A DNA stretch of 17,335 bases from CAZNKU01 sp045545235 (GTDB lineage: Bacteria; Bacillota; Clostridia; Monoglobales; Firm-18), in NCBI GenBank assembly GCA_045545235.1, contig JAZQAN010000039.1, positions 1-17,335 of the forward strand. Direction: 5' to 3'. The position numbers and the translations under genes are program-made. This document shows positions 6,801-13,832 of the stretch, in pieces. Below the pieces are notes generated by a model. The model searched no databases and was not told the origin of the DNA. It saw nothing but the letters and a program-made list of their open reading frames with translations. How positions within the stretch are numbered: position 1 is the stretch's first letter; every line of letters starts with the position of its first letter.

Positions 6801-7838
6801 ATGAGAAACCAGAATCCAAGAATAACTTATATGAATATTGCCAACACAAAAACCCCCGAAATGCGTTACGACGGCAAAGGTGACTTTTGGCAGTGGCAGG
6901 CAAATGCTAGAGCAAAACTAAGATACCTTTTAGGACTTGATTTGCTTGAAAAATGCGACAATGACTTTTTAAAGGAAGATGTTACGGAAACTAACGAATA
7001 TACACAAATCCGCTTTTCCTTCCAAAGTGAGCCGGGTTACTATGTGCCTGCATACATACGCATACCTAAAAATTATGAAGGCAAGTTAAAACCAATGATT
7101 TGTCTTCAGGGACATTCAAAAGGGATGCACATTTCACTTGGTATTCCTAAATTTCCCGGTGATGAAGAATCCATAAACGGCGGTGATCGTGACTTTGCAA
7201 ATTCTGCACTTGCAAACGGATATTGCCCTGTTATTATGGAACAGAGATTTATGGGTGAATGTGGCGGTACAGACAAAGGTCCAAGCTGTCACACAGGCTG
7301 GGATGTAGATTATAAAATGTCGGTACTTTCAAGCCTTGCACTTGGTATTCCTGCAATAGGCTTAAGAGTGTGGGATGTAAGCCGTATGATAGATGTTTTA
7401 GGCGAAAACTTCAGCGACATTCTTGATATGGATAATGTTTACTGTATGGGTAATTCAGGCGGAGGTACAGTTACATTCTATGCCGCTTGTATCGACGAGA
7501 GAATAAAGGCTTGTATGCCATCCTGTGCAGTATGTACATTCCGTCATTCCATAATCGGTCTTAAACATTGTCCGTGCAACTACATACAGGGCATTGCAAG
7601 ATATTTTGACATGGGTGACCTTGCAGGTCTTATTGCACCGAGAAAGCTTGTGACAGTATCAGGTCAGCTTGACCACGGCTTTCCAATTGAAGGCGCTGCT
7701 GAATGTATGGAAATTGCAAAGAAACTTTATACATACGCAGGATGCCCTGAAAACGTAACGCACGTTATAGGTGAACTTGGTCACAGATTCTATGCAGAAA
7801 AAGGCTACAAAGCATTTAACAAAATAGTTGGGAGGTAA
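6801..7838 (+). CDS. Alpha/beta hydrolase, acetylxylan-esterase-like
   Basis: The 345-residue, probably cytosolic enzyme shows a full serine hydrolase triad: Ser219 in GNSGGG, Asp291 in SGQLDHGFP and His328 in GELGHRFY. An oxyanion-type strand-turn is visible at PMICLQGHSKGMH. The length, the N-terminal lid (FWQWQANARAKLRYLLGLD) and the order of motifs fit the large alpha/beta hydrolase group that includes acetylxylan esterases and dienelactone-hydrolase-like enzymes from gut anaerobes. There is no signal peptide, so it would deacylate imported oligosaccharides or small esters. Many cysteines (CMPSCAVC, HCPC) are unusual for the family and suit a reducing cytosol. The stop codon overlaps the ribosome binding site of the following YfcE gene, so the two are cotranscribed. 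The exact substrate cannot be read from the sequence. Confidence 0.82.
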   Translation: MRNQNPRITYMNIANTKTPEMRYDGKGDFWQWQANARAKLRYLLGLDLLEKCDNDFLKEDVTETNEYTQIRFSFQSEPGYYVPAYIRIPKNYEGKLKPMICLQGHSKGMHISLGIPKFPGDEESINGGDRDFANSALANGYCPVIMEQRFMGECGGTDKGPSCHTGWDVDYKMSVLSSLALGIPAIGLRVWDVSRMIDVLGENFSDILDMDNVYCMGNSGGGTVTFYAACIDERIKACMPSCAVCTFRHSIIGLKHCPCNYIQGIARYFDMGDLAGLIAPRKLVTVSGQLDHGFPIEGAAECMEIAKKLYTYAGCPENVTHVIGELGHRFYAEKGYKAFNKIVGR

Positions 7839-7841
7839 AAA

Positions 7842-8375
7842 ATGAAATGGTTTATCGCTTCGGATATTCACGGCTCTGAATATTACTGTAAAAAAATGAT
7901 AGAAAGCTTTGAAAATGAAAAAGCGGATAAAATGTTACTTTTGGGCGATATTTTATATCACGGTCCAAGAAATGATTTGCCCAAAGACTATAATCCAAAG
8001 TCTGTAATAAATATTTTAAACGCACTTAAAGACAAAATACTTTGTGTACGCGGAAACTGCGATACAGAAGTTGATCAGATGGTGTTGGAATTCCCCATAC
8101 TTGCAGATTACTGCATAATTTCAGATGCAGATAAAATCATTTATGCAACGCACGGACACAATTTTAACGAAAATAATCTTCCTCCGTTGCAGGAAGGTGA
8201 TATACTTCTTCACGGACATACACACGTGCCGAAATGTGTAAAACACGAAACATACACATATATAAACCCGGGCTCTGTATCCATTCCAAAAGAAAACAGT
8301 CACCACGGATATATGATACTTGAAAACGGTACATTTACATGGAAGGATTTTGAGGGAAATATAGTTAACATTTAA
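7842..8375 (+). CDS. YfcE/MJ0936-type metallophosphodiesterase
   Basis: This complete 177-residue phosphoesterase has every metal-binding motif of the calcineurin-like family: DIHG (Asp8, His10), GDILYHGPRN (Asp36), GNCD (Asn72), THGH (His104) and HGHTHVP (His126, His128). Members hydrolyse phosphodiesters such as bis-pNPP with Mn2+ and are cytosolic; the physiological substrate is generally not known. The closing pattern YINPGSVSIPKENSHHGYMIL is typical of the YfcE group. The ATG is three bases after the stop of the hydrolase gene, with GGGAGG inside that gene's end. The last 98 codons are repeated with about 90% nucleotide identity at 12737-13031. Confidence 0.9.
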   Translation: MKWFIASDIHGSEYYCKKMIESFENEKADKMLLLGDILYHGPRNDLPKDYNPKSVINILNALKDKILCVRGNCDTEVDQMVLEFPILADYCIISDADKIIYATHGHNFNENNLPPLQEGDILLHGHTHVPKCVKHETYTYINPGSVSIPKENSHHGYMILENGTFTWKDFEGNIVNI

Positions 8376-8387
8376 CAAAAACAGCTG

Positions 8388-8466
8388 TTCAGACCGTCGA
8401 AAAAGTCGTTCTACCGCAAATAGTATAAATATGAGTTTGTAGACAAGCGATTTCCGACTGTCCGAA
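8388..8466. repeat. MITE-like palindromic element after the YfcE gene
   Basis: The ends are imperfect inverted repeats. TTCAGACCGTCGAAAAAGTC... (from 8388, ending TTCTAC at 8414) resembles the reverse complement of 8439-8466, which reads TTCGGACAGTCGGAAA... and ends GTCTAC. Roughly 20 of 27 positions match, allowing small gaps. The 79-bp unit has no coding potential and lies in untranslated sequence between the YfcE stop codon and the terminator. This is the layout of a short non-autonomous palindromic repeat. No target-site duplication is clear. Confidence 0.45.
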
Positions 8467-8479
8467 ATATAAAGAAAAT

Positions 8480-8508
8480 CCCAAGGAAAACATCAAATTT
8501 TCCTTGGG
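8480..8508. terminator. Bidirectional terminator between the YfcE operon and the convergent AraC gene
   Basis: CCCAAGGAAAA (8480-8490) pairs perfectly with TTTTCCTTGGG (8498-8508) around a 7-base loop. It is followed on plus by TTTACTTGCTTTTT and on minus by ATTTTCTTT. It would stop plus-strand transcription from the YfcE operon and minus-strand transcription from the AraC gene. A weaker GTGTTT/AAACAC hairpin followed by six T lies at 8580-8594 and may back it up on plus. Confidence 0.8.
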
Positions 8509-8598
8509 TTTACTTGCTTTTTCGCACTCTGTCAGCGTATTATTTTTAATATACTCTCGCAGTTCAGGAACTAATTGATGTGTTTTTTAAACACTTTT

Positions 8599-9516
8599 TT
8601 ATTTTCTGCTGTTGTTTTTATAATCAGTAGGGCATAACTTTTCATGTGATAAAAACATTTTGTTAAGGTGTGCACTATCGTAAAAGCCTGTGCGGTGTGC
8701 AATTTCAGTAATTGTCATATCTGTATTTTCAAGTAGACTTTTTGCTCTTGAAATTCTGTAGTTTACAACATATTGCATTGGTGGCATTTTAAGCACCTTA
8801 TTAAAAAGCTTTACATATGCAGATTGTGACATGTTCATATTATCTGCAAGCATTTTTAAAGTGATTTTTTTATCGTAATTATTGCATATAAACTGTATGT
8901 TATTTGCAATTCTTTTGTATTTTTCCGTGTTTTTTTCATATTCCGATACACTGTGCTTTTCATAGTAGTGACAAAGTGCTTCTATAATATTAAGCCCCAT
9001 TGAATTTATCATAAGGTCATAATTATTGCGGTGTACATCTTCGGAATTTTTCTTGACTTTTTCAAGAATGTCCGAAAGCTCACTTATAAATTCAAGCTCT
9101 GTATCATCAAGAGTAAGAAAAAAGCTGTATTCCGTGTTGGAACGTATAATTGGCTCTATACTGAAAAGGTTAATATATCCGCCCATACATTCTAATTCTG
9201 AGGCATATCTTGAAAGGTATTTTGTTCCTACCAATATGTGGTAAACCTCAAGCTCACCAAGATTTTTATAGCCGTGGTAAATGCCGGGAGGAATAACAAA
9301 TACATAACCCTTTTTTATTTTATACATATTATTTTCTATGCAGTGAATGCCCTTTCCCTTTAAAACTATGTTTATTTCATAAAATTCGTGAAGGTGCATT
9401 CCTATTTCATATTCCGTAAATGAACGTGTGTCCAAATGACTATATCTTCTGTTTGGAAAAAAGTAGTCCTCTGTGCATATTTCCATTTTACTCATAGGCA
9501 GGTTTTCAAAACTCAT
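8599..9516 (-). CDS. AraC-family transcriptional regulator with cupin sensor domain
   Basis: The 305-residue protein has an N-terminal sugar-sensing cupin (residues about 25-140, with MHLHEFYEINIVLKGKG and GYVFVIPPGIYHGY) and a C-terminal double helix-turn-helix of about 95 residues. The latter runs from KITLKMLADNMNMSQSAYVKLFNKVLKMPPMQYV to the hallmark ITEIAHRTGFYDSAHLNKMF. It is divergent from the GH36-like/propeller glycosidase operon and very likely activates it when the substrate sugar binds; that is inference from position and family. The frame could start at a GTG at 9525, but the AAAGGTG site fits the ATG at 9516 (MSFENLPM) best. Its 3' end faces the YfcE operon across a shared terminator. 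Confidence 0.9.
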   Translation of the reverse strand: MSFENLPMSKMEICTEDYFFPNRRYSHLDTRSFTEYEIGMHLHEFYEINIVLKGKGIHCIENNMYKIKKGYVFVIPPGIYHGYKNLGELEVYHILVGTKYLSRYASELECMGGYINLFSIEPIIRSNTEYSFFLTLDDTELEFISELSDILEKVKKNSEDVHRNNYDLMINSMGLNIIEALCHYYEKHSVSEYEKNTEKYKRIANNIQFICNNYDKKITLKMLADNMNMSQSAYVKLFNKVLKMPPMQYVVNYRISRAKSLLENTDMTITEIAHRTGFYDSAHLNKMFLSHEKLCPTDYKNNSRK

Positions 9517-9528
9517 AATTATCACCTT

Positions 9529-9598
9529 TTGATTATATTTTACATAAATTTATATAATATATTACAATTATTATACAACGGTTTTATGATATAATCAA
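9529..9598. promoter_or_regulatory. Divergent promoter region of the AraC and GH36-like genes
   Basis: TTGATTATAT (9529-9538) and ATATAATCAA (9589-9598) are perfect inverted copies 50 bases apart. Each supplies a TATAAT -10 box, for AraC on minus (9537-9532) and for the glycosidase operon on plus (9590-9595). Neither has a convincing -35 box at 17 bases, which fits dependence on an activator. The very AT-rich sequence between them is where the AraC regulator would be expected to bind. Confidence 0.5.
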
Positions 9599-9626
9599 CA
9601 AATAAAATACGAAAAGGAGTACTCTG

Positions 9627-11696
9627 ATGAATAATTACTACTGCTCTTTTGGAGATTATATGGTAAAATTCTATGGTGAAACATTCACTTTTGACATTTT
9701 ACACAAAGGTAAAAACATTGCAAAGAATATGGGATTTTACAATGACGGTAAAATATATAAATATGCAGAAGTTTTACACAGCTTTGTTGCAGATTGTCAC
9801 ATAATGCATCTTAACGGCTTTTGCTTGGGCGTTGTTGTGGAAATAGAGCTTCAGCTTAATAATTATGGTGTGAAGGTTGTTACAAATACGCCGGTTGAGC
9901 TTTGCGGTACAACGCTTATGAATGATAAATGCTACGCTATGAGTACAGAGGAGCATAACTTTATTCGTTGCGGTTATGGTTCTGTATGTACATCGTTGGA
10001 TAATATGATTTTTGATGTTGAAAATGACTGTGGCTTTTTTATAAACGGTGCTTTGGGTAAGCGTTTTTCATTTAACTATGAAACGAGCTTGTATGAAATT
10101 AAGACAACAATACAAAAGGTTGCAGATATTGGCGTTTTGGAAGATGTTTACGCAAATAAATATAAAATTGACTATGCACCGATAAACAAGAGTGTAACCT
10201 TTAAAAAACCTCCTGTCGGTTGGATGACATGGTATTCCGTAATGTTTGATGCATCCGAAAAAACTGTTTTGGAAAATACAAAATGGATGGCAGAAAATTT
10301 AAAGAAATACGGTGCGGAAACTATATGGGTAGACTGGGAATGGTACCACAAGGACAAAACGGGCATAAGGGAGGACGGTTGCGACACCTTTAACCCGGAC
10401 AGGGAAAAGTATCCCAACGGACTTAAATACCTTTCTGACGAAATAAGAAAGTACGGGCTTATCCCTTCTCTGTGGATTGGCTACACAAATGACCCCGCCG
10501 AAAATGAATTTGTTAAAAAACATCCTGATGCAGTGCTTGTACAGGAGCCATCATGGTGCGGACAGTACTTTTTTGATATATCACACCCTGCATACCTTAA
10601 CGAATTTCTGCCAAAGGCGCTTGCTCAGATTGATGAATGGGGTTATGAGGCTGTAAAGTATGACACCTTGCCAATATGCATACATATGCACGAAAAGTAT
10701 CACAAAAATATGTATAACCCTGAGCTTACAACAAAAGAAGCCTTCAGGGGTATGATTGCAAAAACACGTGAAATTTTAGGTAATGACAGATACCTTCTTT
10801 CCTGCTGTGGGCTGTATGATTCCGATGTTTTGTGGGCTTGTGATATGTTTGATGCCGCACGTGTGGGAAATGACATTTTTAACTGGAAGGAATTTGTAAA
10901 AGAAGGAATCGGACAGGTGGCAAGGCATTATCCATTACACAATGTGGTGTTCTATAACGACCCCGATAATGTAATTATCCGTGAAAAATACAGTAATATG
11001 GAGCAGGCAAAGTCACGTACTGCATTTGTGGGAATGCTTGGACTTCCTGTTACTCTTGGAGACAACTTGCCTGAACTTCCTGAAGAAAGGGTAGAGCTTC
11101 TAAAAAGATGCATACCTGTACTTGACATTCATCCAATGGATGTAAGCAGAATTAACATGGCTGATACATTCATTACAAACCTTGCTGTTGAAAATAAATT
11201 TCTTAACTATAATGTTGTTAGTATTCTTAATTGTAAGGAAGAAAGTGTCGATGCTGAAATTTCTCTTGCAGAACTTGGTATTGACTGCAAAAATCCACTT
11301 GCATTTGAATACTTTTCCTTATCTGTTGCAGAAATTAAAGACGGCATAATTAAAATGGTGCTTAACCCTTGTGAAACAAAGGTGTTTGCAATTCACGAAA
11401 ACCGCGGTGTACCGCAAATTATCAGTACTTCAAGACACTTAAGTCAGGGTGCTTTGGAAATGGAAAATATGTGTTGGAATGATGTTGACAAGGTACTAAA
11501 ATTTACAGTTGACCTTGTAGAGGGTGACGACTACACCATAACCCTTAATATTCCACGTGGTTATAAGCTTTTTGAACATTCAGGACTTGAATTTTGTAAG
11601 TCAGAGGGCAACATTGCAAGACTTTCCGTAACCGCAGGTGAAAATACTAAAAAAACATTTGAAATAAAATTCAAAAGATTAGTTTACCGATTGTGA
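9627..11696 (+). CDS. GH36-like glycoside hydrolase (putative alpha-galactosidase)
   Basis: The 689-residue protein without a signal peptide has the three-part layout of clan GH-D. A beta-sandwich (about 1-185) is followed by a TIM barrel (about 190-510) that opens with PVGWMTWYSVMFD, and by a C-terminal beta-domain. In the barrel, TIWVDWEWY (Asp236) and LIPSLWIGY are substrate-binding strands. Asp346 in YEAVKYDTLP is the likely nucleophile, Asp416 in ARVGND the likely acid/base, and MLGLPVTLGDNLPELP a typical late-barrel strand. Retaining release of terminal alpha-galactosyl units from imported oligosaccharides is the family expectation. However, the nucleophile motif is VKYD and not the KWDMNR of standard GH36, so it belongs to a divergent subgroup and another alpha-linked sugar is possible. 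AAGGAG precedes the ATG by seven bases. It is the first gene of the cassette with the propeller glycosidase. Confidence 0.8.
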   Translation: MNNYYCSFGDYMVKFYGETFTFDILHKGKNIAKNMGFYNDGKIYKYAEVLHSFVADCHIMHLNGFCLGVVVEIELQLNNYGVKVVTNTPVELCGTTLMNDKCYAMSTEEHNFIRCGYGSVCTSLDNMIFDVENDCGFFINGALGKRFSFNYETSLYEIKTTIQKVADIGVLEDVYANKYKIDYAPINKSVTFKKPPVGWMTWYSVMFDASEKTVLENTKWMAENLKKYGAETIWVDWEWYHKDKTGIREDGCDTFNPDREKYPNGLKYLSDEIRKYGLIPSLWIGYTNDPAENEFVKKHPDAVLVQEPSWCGQYFFDISHPAYLNEFLPKALAQIDEWGYEAVKYDTLPICIHMHEKYHKNMYNPELTTKEAFRGMIAKTREILGNDRYLLSCCGLYDSDVLWACDMFDAARVGNDIFNWKEFVKEGIGQVARHYPLHNVVFYNDPDNVIIREKYSNMEQAKSRTAFVGMLGLPVTLGDNLPELPEERVELLKRCIPVLDIHPMDVSRINMADTFITNLAVENKFLNYNVVSILNCKEESVDAEISLAELGIDCKNPLAFEYFSLSVAEIKDGIIKMVLNPCETKVFAIHENRGVPQIISTSRHLSQGALEMENMCWNDVDKVLKFTVDLVEGDDYTITLNIPRGYKLFEHSGLEFCKSEGNIARLSVTAGENTKKTFEIKFKRLVYRL

Positions 11697-11714
11697 GAAA
11701 AGGAGAAAACAATT

Positions 11715-12557
11715 ATGATAATTTTTGAAGGAAATGACAGATATGCTTACCGTGATCCTGCGTGCACTCTAGTTGACGGAGTATATTATTTGTTTTTTAC
11801 TGTCAGCGAAAAGCAGAATTCATATATGTATAACTACCTTGCAATGAGTAAGTCTACTGATTTGAAGGAGTGGTCCAAGCCACGTATTTTAACCGAAAAG
11901 AATCTGCTTGCTAACTACACCAGCCCCGGTAATATTATAAAAAAAAACGGAGAATATATTATCTGCCTATGCTCTTATCCTTTGCCGGAGCCATATGCCG
12001 ACAGATGGTATGCTAATGATGATGCAAGACTATATACTATTCGTACCAAGGATTTTATAACCTTTAGCCAAGCGGAGCTTTTGAATCCAAAGGGGGATAT
12101 ACCGCCGAATAAAATTGGAAGAATGATAGATCCGTTTATTGTATGTCACAATGGCTATAAGTTGTTTTTCAAGCAAAACGGAAGAATTGCTATGTCTGAG
12201 TCCCGTGATTTTAAAAACTGGAAATACATAGGCGAAGTAGATGGTGGTGAAAATGCCTGCGTTATAAGACAGGGTGATGAATTTATTCTGGTTCATTCTC
12301 CCGAAAACGGAATTGGATTTAAGCGTTCTGCTGATATGAAAAAGTGGGAAGATATGCACATTGTTACTCTTGGGCAAGATAAGTGGGAATGGGCAAAGGG
12401 GAGAATTACAGCAGGATTTATTATGGAGGCACCTGAAGATTTCAGATACAAATATATCCTCTTCTTTCATGGTTCGCGAGATATTTTTCCCGAAACTCAT
12501 GGCAATGCAACACTTGCAATGGCTTTTACAAATGACTTTAAAAACTTTTGTTTCTAA
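11715..12557 (+). CDS. Five-bladed beta-propeller glycosidase (GH43/GH32/GH130-like)
   Basis: The 280-residue protein shows repeated propeller-blade patterns: DPACTLVDGVYYLFFT, KSTDLKEWSKPRIL, GRMIDPFIVCHNGYKLFF, SESRDFKNWKYIG and SADMKKWEDMHIV. Candidate catalytic acids, by comparison with GH43-type enzymes, are Asp14 in YRDPA, Asp139 in MIDPF and Glu179 in GGENAC. There is no signal peptide, so it would act on oligosaccharides in the cytosol, probably on arabinosyl, xylosyl or related residues; the substrate is not determined. It starts 18 bases after the GH36-like gene with an AAAAGGAG site and is surely cotranscribed. The C-terminus (TNDFKNFCF) ends at the last blade, shortly before the palindromic repeats at 12597, so slight truncation by that insertion cannot be excluded. 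Confidence 0.75.
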   Translation: MIIFEGNDRYAYRDPACTLVDGVYYLFFTVSEKQNSYMYNYLAMSKSTDLKEWSKPRILTEKNLLANYTSPGNIIKKNGEYIICLCSYPLPEPYADRWYANDDARLYTIRTKDFITFSQAELLNPKGDIPPNKIGRMIDPFIVCHNGYKLFFKQNGRIAMSESRDFKNWKYIGEVDGGENACVIRQGDEFILVHSPENGIGFKRSADMKKWEDMHIVTLGQDKWEWAKGRITAGFIMEAPEDFRYKYILFFHGSRDIFPETHGNATLAMAFTNDFKNFCF

Positions 12558-12596
12558 TTATAAGATGAGCAAACAGTCAGAAACAAAAAACCTCAT

Positions 12597-12668
12597 TTGT
12601 AGGGAACGAATTTATCCGTTCTGCGAAATCCATGCCCACAGGGCACAAGATAAATGCATTCCCTACAA
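12597..12668. repeat. 72-bp MITE-like palindromic element with 20-bp terminal inverted repeats
   Basis: TTGTAGGGAACGAATTTATC (12597-12616) matches the reverse complement of 12649-12668 at 18 of 20 positions. A perfect internal hairpin, TGCCC-ACA-GGGCA (12633-12645), lies in the middle, so the entire unit can fold into one long stem-loop. Short TTGTAGGG...CCCTACAA palindromes are, from memory, dispersed in clostridial genomes; a genome-wide search would settle that. It sits in the 3' untranslated part of the glycosidase operon. Confidence 0.7.
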
Positions 12669-12684
12669 TGTATGCCGATGTCAT

Positions 12685-12736
12685 TTATCAAAGGCTCCAC
12701 TGCGTAACGGGTTCTGTCAGCAAAGCTGACTGAGAG
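12685..12736. repeat. Second short repeat module ending exactly at the truncated YfcE copy
   Basis: The stretch from about 12691 (AAGGCTCCACTGCG) to 12736 (GACTGAGAGG) contains the perfect hairpin GTCAGC-AAA-GCTGAC (12716-12730). Read on the minus strand it begins CCTCTCAGTCAGC and ends GGAGCCTTT. To my recollection this pattern recurs between genes in gut Firmicutes; that recollection is unverified. Its right edge abuts the first base of homology with the intact YfcE gene, so it marks the rearrangement breakpoint. No T-tract follows the hairpin, so it is not a terminator. Confidence 0.5.
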
Positions 12737-13031
12737 GGTGTTGGAATTCCCCATACTTGCGGATTATTGCATAATTTCAGAAGCAGATAAAATCATTTAC
12801 GCAACACACGGACACAACTTTAACGAAAATAATCTTCCTCCGTTGCAAAAGGGTGATATACTTCTGCACGGACATACACACGTGCCTAAATGTGTAAAAC
12901 ACGAAACATACACATATATAAACCCGGGCTCTGTATCCATTCCAAAAGAAAACAGCCATCACGGATATATAATTCTTGAAAATGGTAAATTTATCTGGAA
13001 AGATTTTGATGGAAATGCTATAACCCTATAA
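12737..13031 (+). pseudogene. 5'-truncated duplicate of the YfcE-type phosphodiesterase gene
   Basis: This 295-bp segment matches 8081-8375 without gaps, with about 29 mismatches by hand count (about 90% identity), and keeps the reading frame to the same stop position. It encodes residues 81-177 of the intact protein, including THGH and HGHTHVP. It lacks the first half with DIHG, GDxxYHG and GNCD, so it cannot build the two-metal site and should be inactive. Most differences in the first three quarters are synonymous (for example GCA/GCG, TAC/TAT, CAG/CAA), while changes become amino-acid altering near the end. That suggests divergence as a functional gene before truncation. The frame could begin at GTG 12738 or TTG 12741, but no properly spaced ribosome binding site exists. 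It is transcribed at most by read-through from the glycosidase operon. Confidence 0.85.
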
Positions 13032-13037
13032 TAAAAT

Positions 13038-13071
13038 GAGGTGTGAAAACCAAAATTGGTTTTCACACCTC
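13038..13071. terminator. Strong bidirectional terminator
   Basis: GAGGTGTGAAAACCA (13038-13052) and TGGTTTTCACACCTC (13057-13071) form a perfect 15-bp stem with a 4-base loop. GTTTTTATA follows on plus and ATTTTATTAT on minus. It ends the glycosidase operon and YfcE remnant on plus, and the esterase/transporter operon on minus. Confidence 0.9.
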
Positions 13072-13075
13072 GTTT

Positions 13076-13816
13076 TTATAGATTTTCTCTTATAAATTCC
13101 TCTGCCACTTCTTCAAGTTTAACCTCAGAATATCTTGAATGTCTGCCTTCAAATACCTTAATGTCTGTTTTTGACATATCGTATTCAAAATGCTTCATTG
13201 TTTCAAGTACAAGGTTAAGCTGTGCATGTCTGCCCGGTATATCATTTGTAGAAACAAGATGTCTCTGGGGTGGATATTCAGGCTCAATACCTATGTAGTA
13301 TAAAGGTGCTGTTTCATCAACTATTATACGACGACGGTCTATACTTTTATCGAACTGAAGTACATTAAAATGAGCAGTAGGCTGACCTGCATCGTGTAAA
13401 AATCCCGCAATGTCCATAATTTCAACCTTATGTGGTGCAAGCCACTTTCTGTCATAGTTAAGCATCATTGTAGCATAAGCACCTGCTGATGTACCACCAA
13501 CAAATATTTTATCACACTTGCCATACTCGGCAATATGCTTAAATGTCCAGCCAACAACTGCTGCCGCATCTTTTAAAAAGTCAGGAAAAACTGCGTCCGG
13601 ATACATTCTGTAATTTGCACAAACACAGGCAATGCCTTTTGATGCAAGATATACCCCCAACTTGTTGTTTCTGTCATCACCTTTGCCGCCGGTTTGAAAA
13701 CCACCACCGTGGAAATATACGAATGTCGGAAACTCATCACAATCAGGCAAGTACAAATCAAGCACCTGACGTTCATGACCTATTGAACTGTATTTTATAT
13801 TTTCTATTACCTTCAT
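13076..13816 (-). CDS. Alpha/beta hydrolase, small esterase of the HSL/BD-FAE type
   Basis: The 246-residue cytosolic esterase has the oxyanion motif HGGGFQTG (residues 36-43), the nucleophile elbow GGTSAGA (Ser110), a probable Asp192 in STNDIPGR and His226 in EGRHSRY, so the triad is complete. The HGGG motif places it with carboxylesterases and feruloyl or acetyl esterases of the Aes/BD-FAE group. These cleave short acyl esters, often from plant-cell-wall oligosaccharides in gut bacteria. The ATG follows an AGGAGG site and lies 16 bases after the EamA transporter gene, so it is the second gene of that operon. A concerted role in uptake and deacylation or detoxification is plausible but unproven. 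Acetylhydrolase or peptidase activity cannot be excluded. Confidence 0.85.
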   Translation of the reverse strand: MKVIENIKYSSIGHERQVLDLYLPDCDEFPTFVYFHGGGFQTGGKGDDRNNKLGVYLASKGIACVCANYRMYPDAVFPDFLKDAAAVVGWTFKHIAEYGKCDKIFVGGTSAGAYATMMLNYDRKWLAPHKVEIMDIAGFLHDAGQPTAHFNVLQFDKSIDRRRIIVDETAPLYYIGIEPEYPPQRHLVSTNDIPGRHAQLNLVLETMKHFEYDMSKTDIKVFEGRHSRYSEVKLEEVAEEFIRENL

Positions 13817-13832
13817 CTTACATCCTCCTAAA

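Noticed and set aside
12030..12500. 156-codon minus-strand frame opposite the propeller glycosidase
   Set aside because: Antisense to a gene with clear blade motifs; its product is Cys/Phe/Ser-rich with no domain pattern.
12361..12729. Frame overlapping the end of the propeller gene and running through the palindromic repeats
   Set aside because: It is out of frame with the glycosidase, and its second half only reads the repeat DNA; no ribosome binding site.
12737..13031. Truncated YfcE copy considered as a functional short phosphodiesterase
   Set aside because: It lacks DIHG, GDxxYHG and GNCD and so cannot form the binuclear metal site; no usable start signal.
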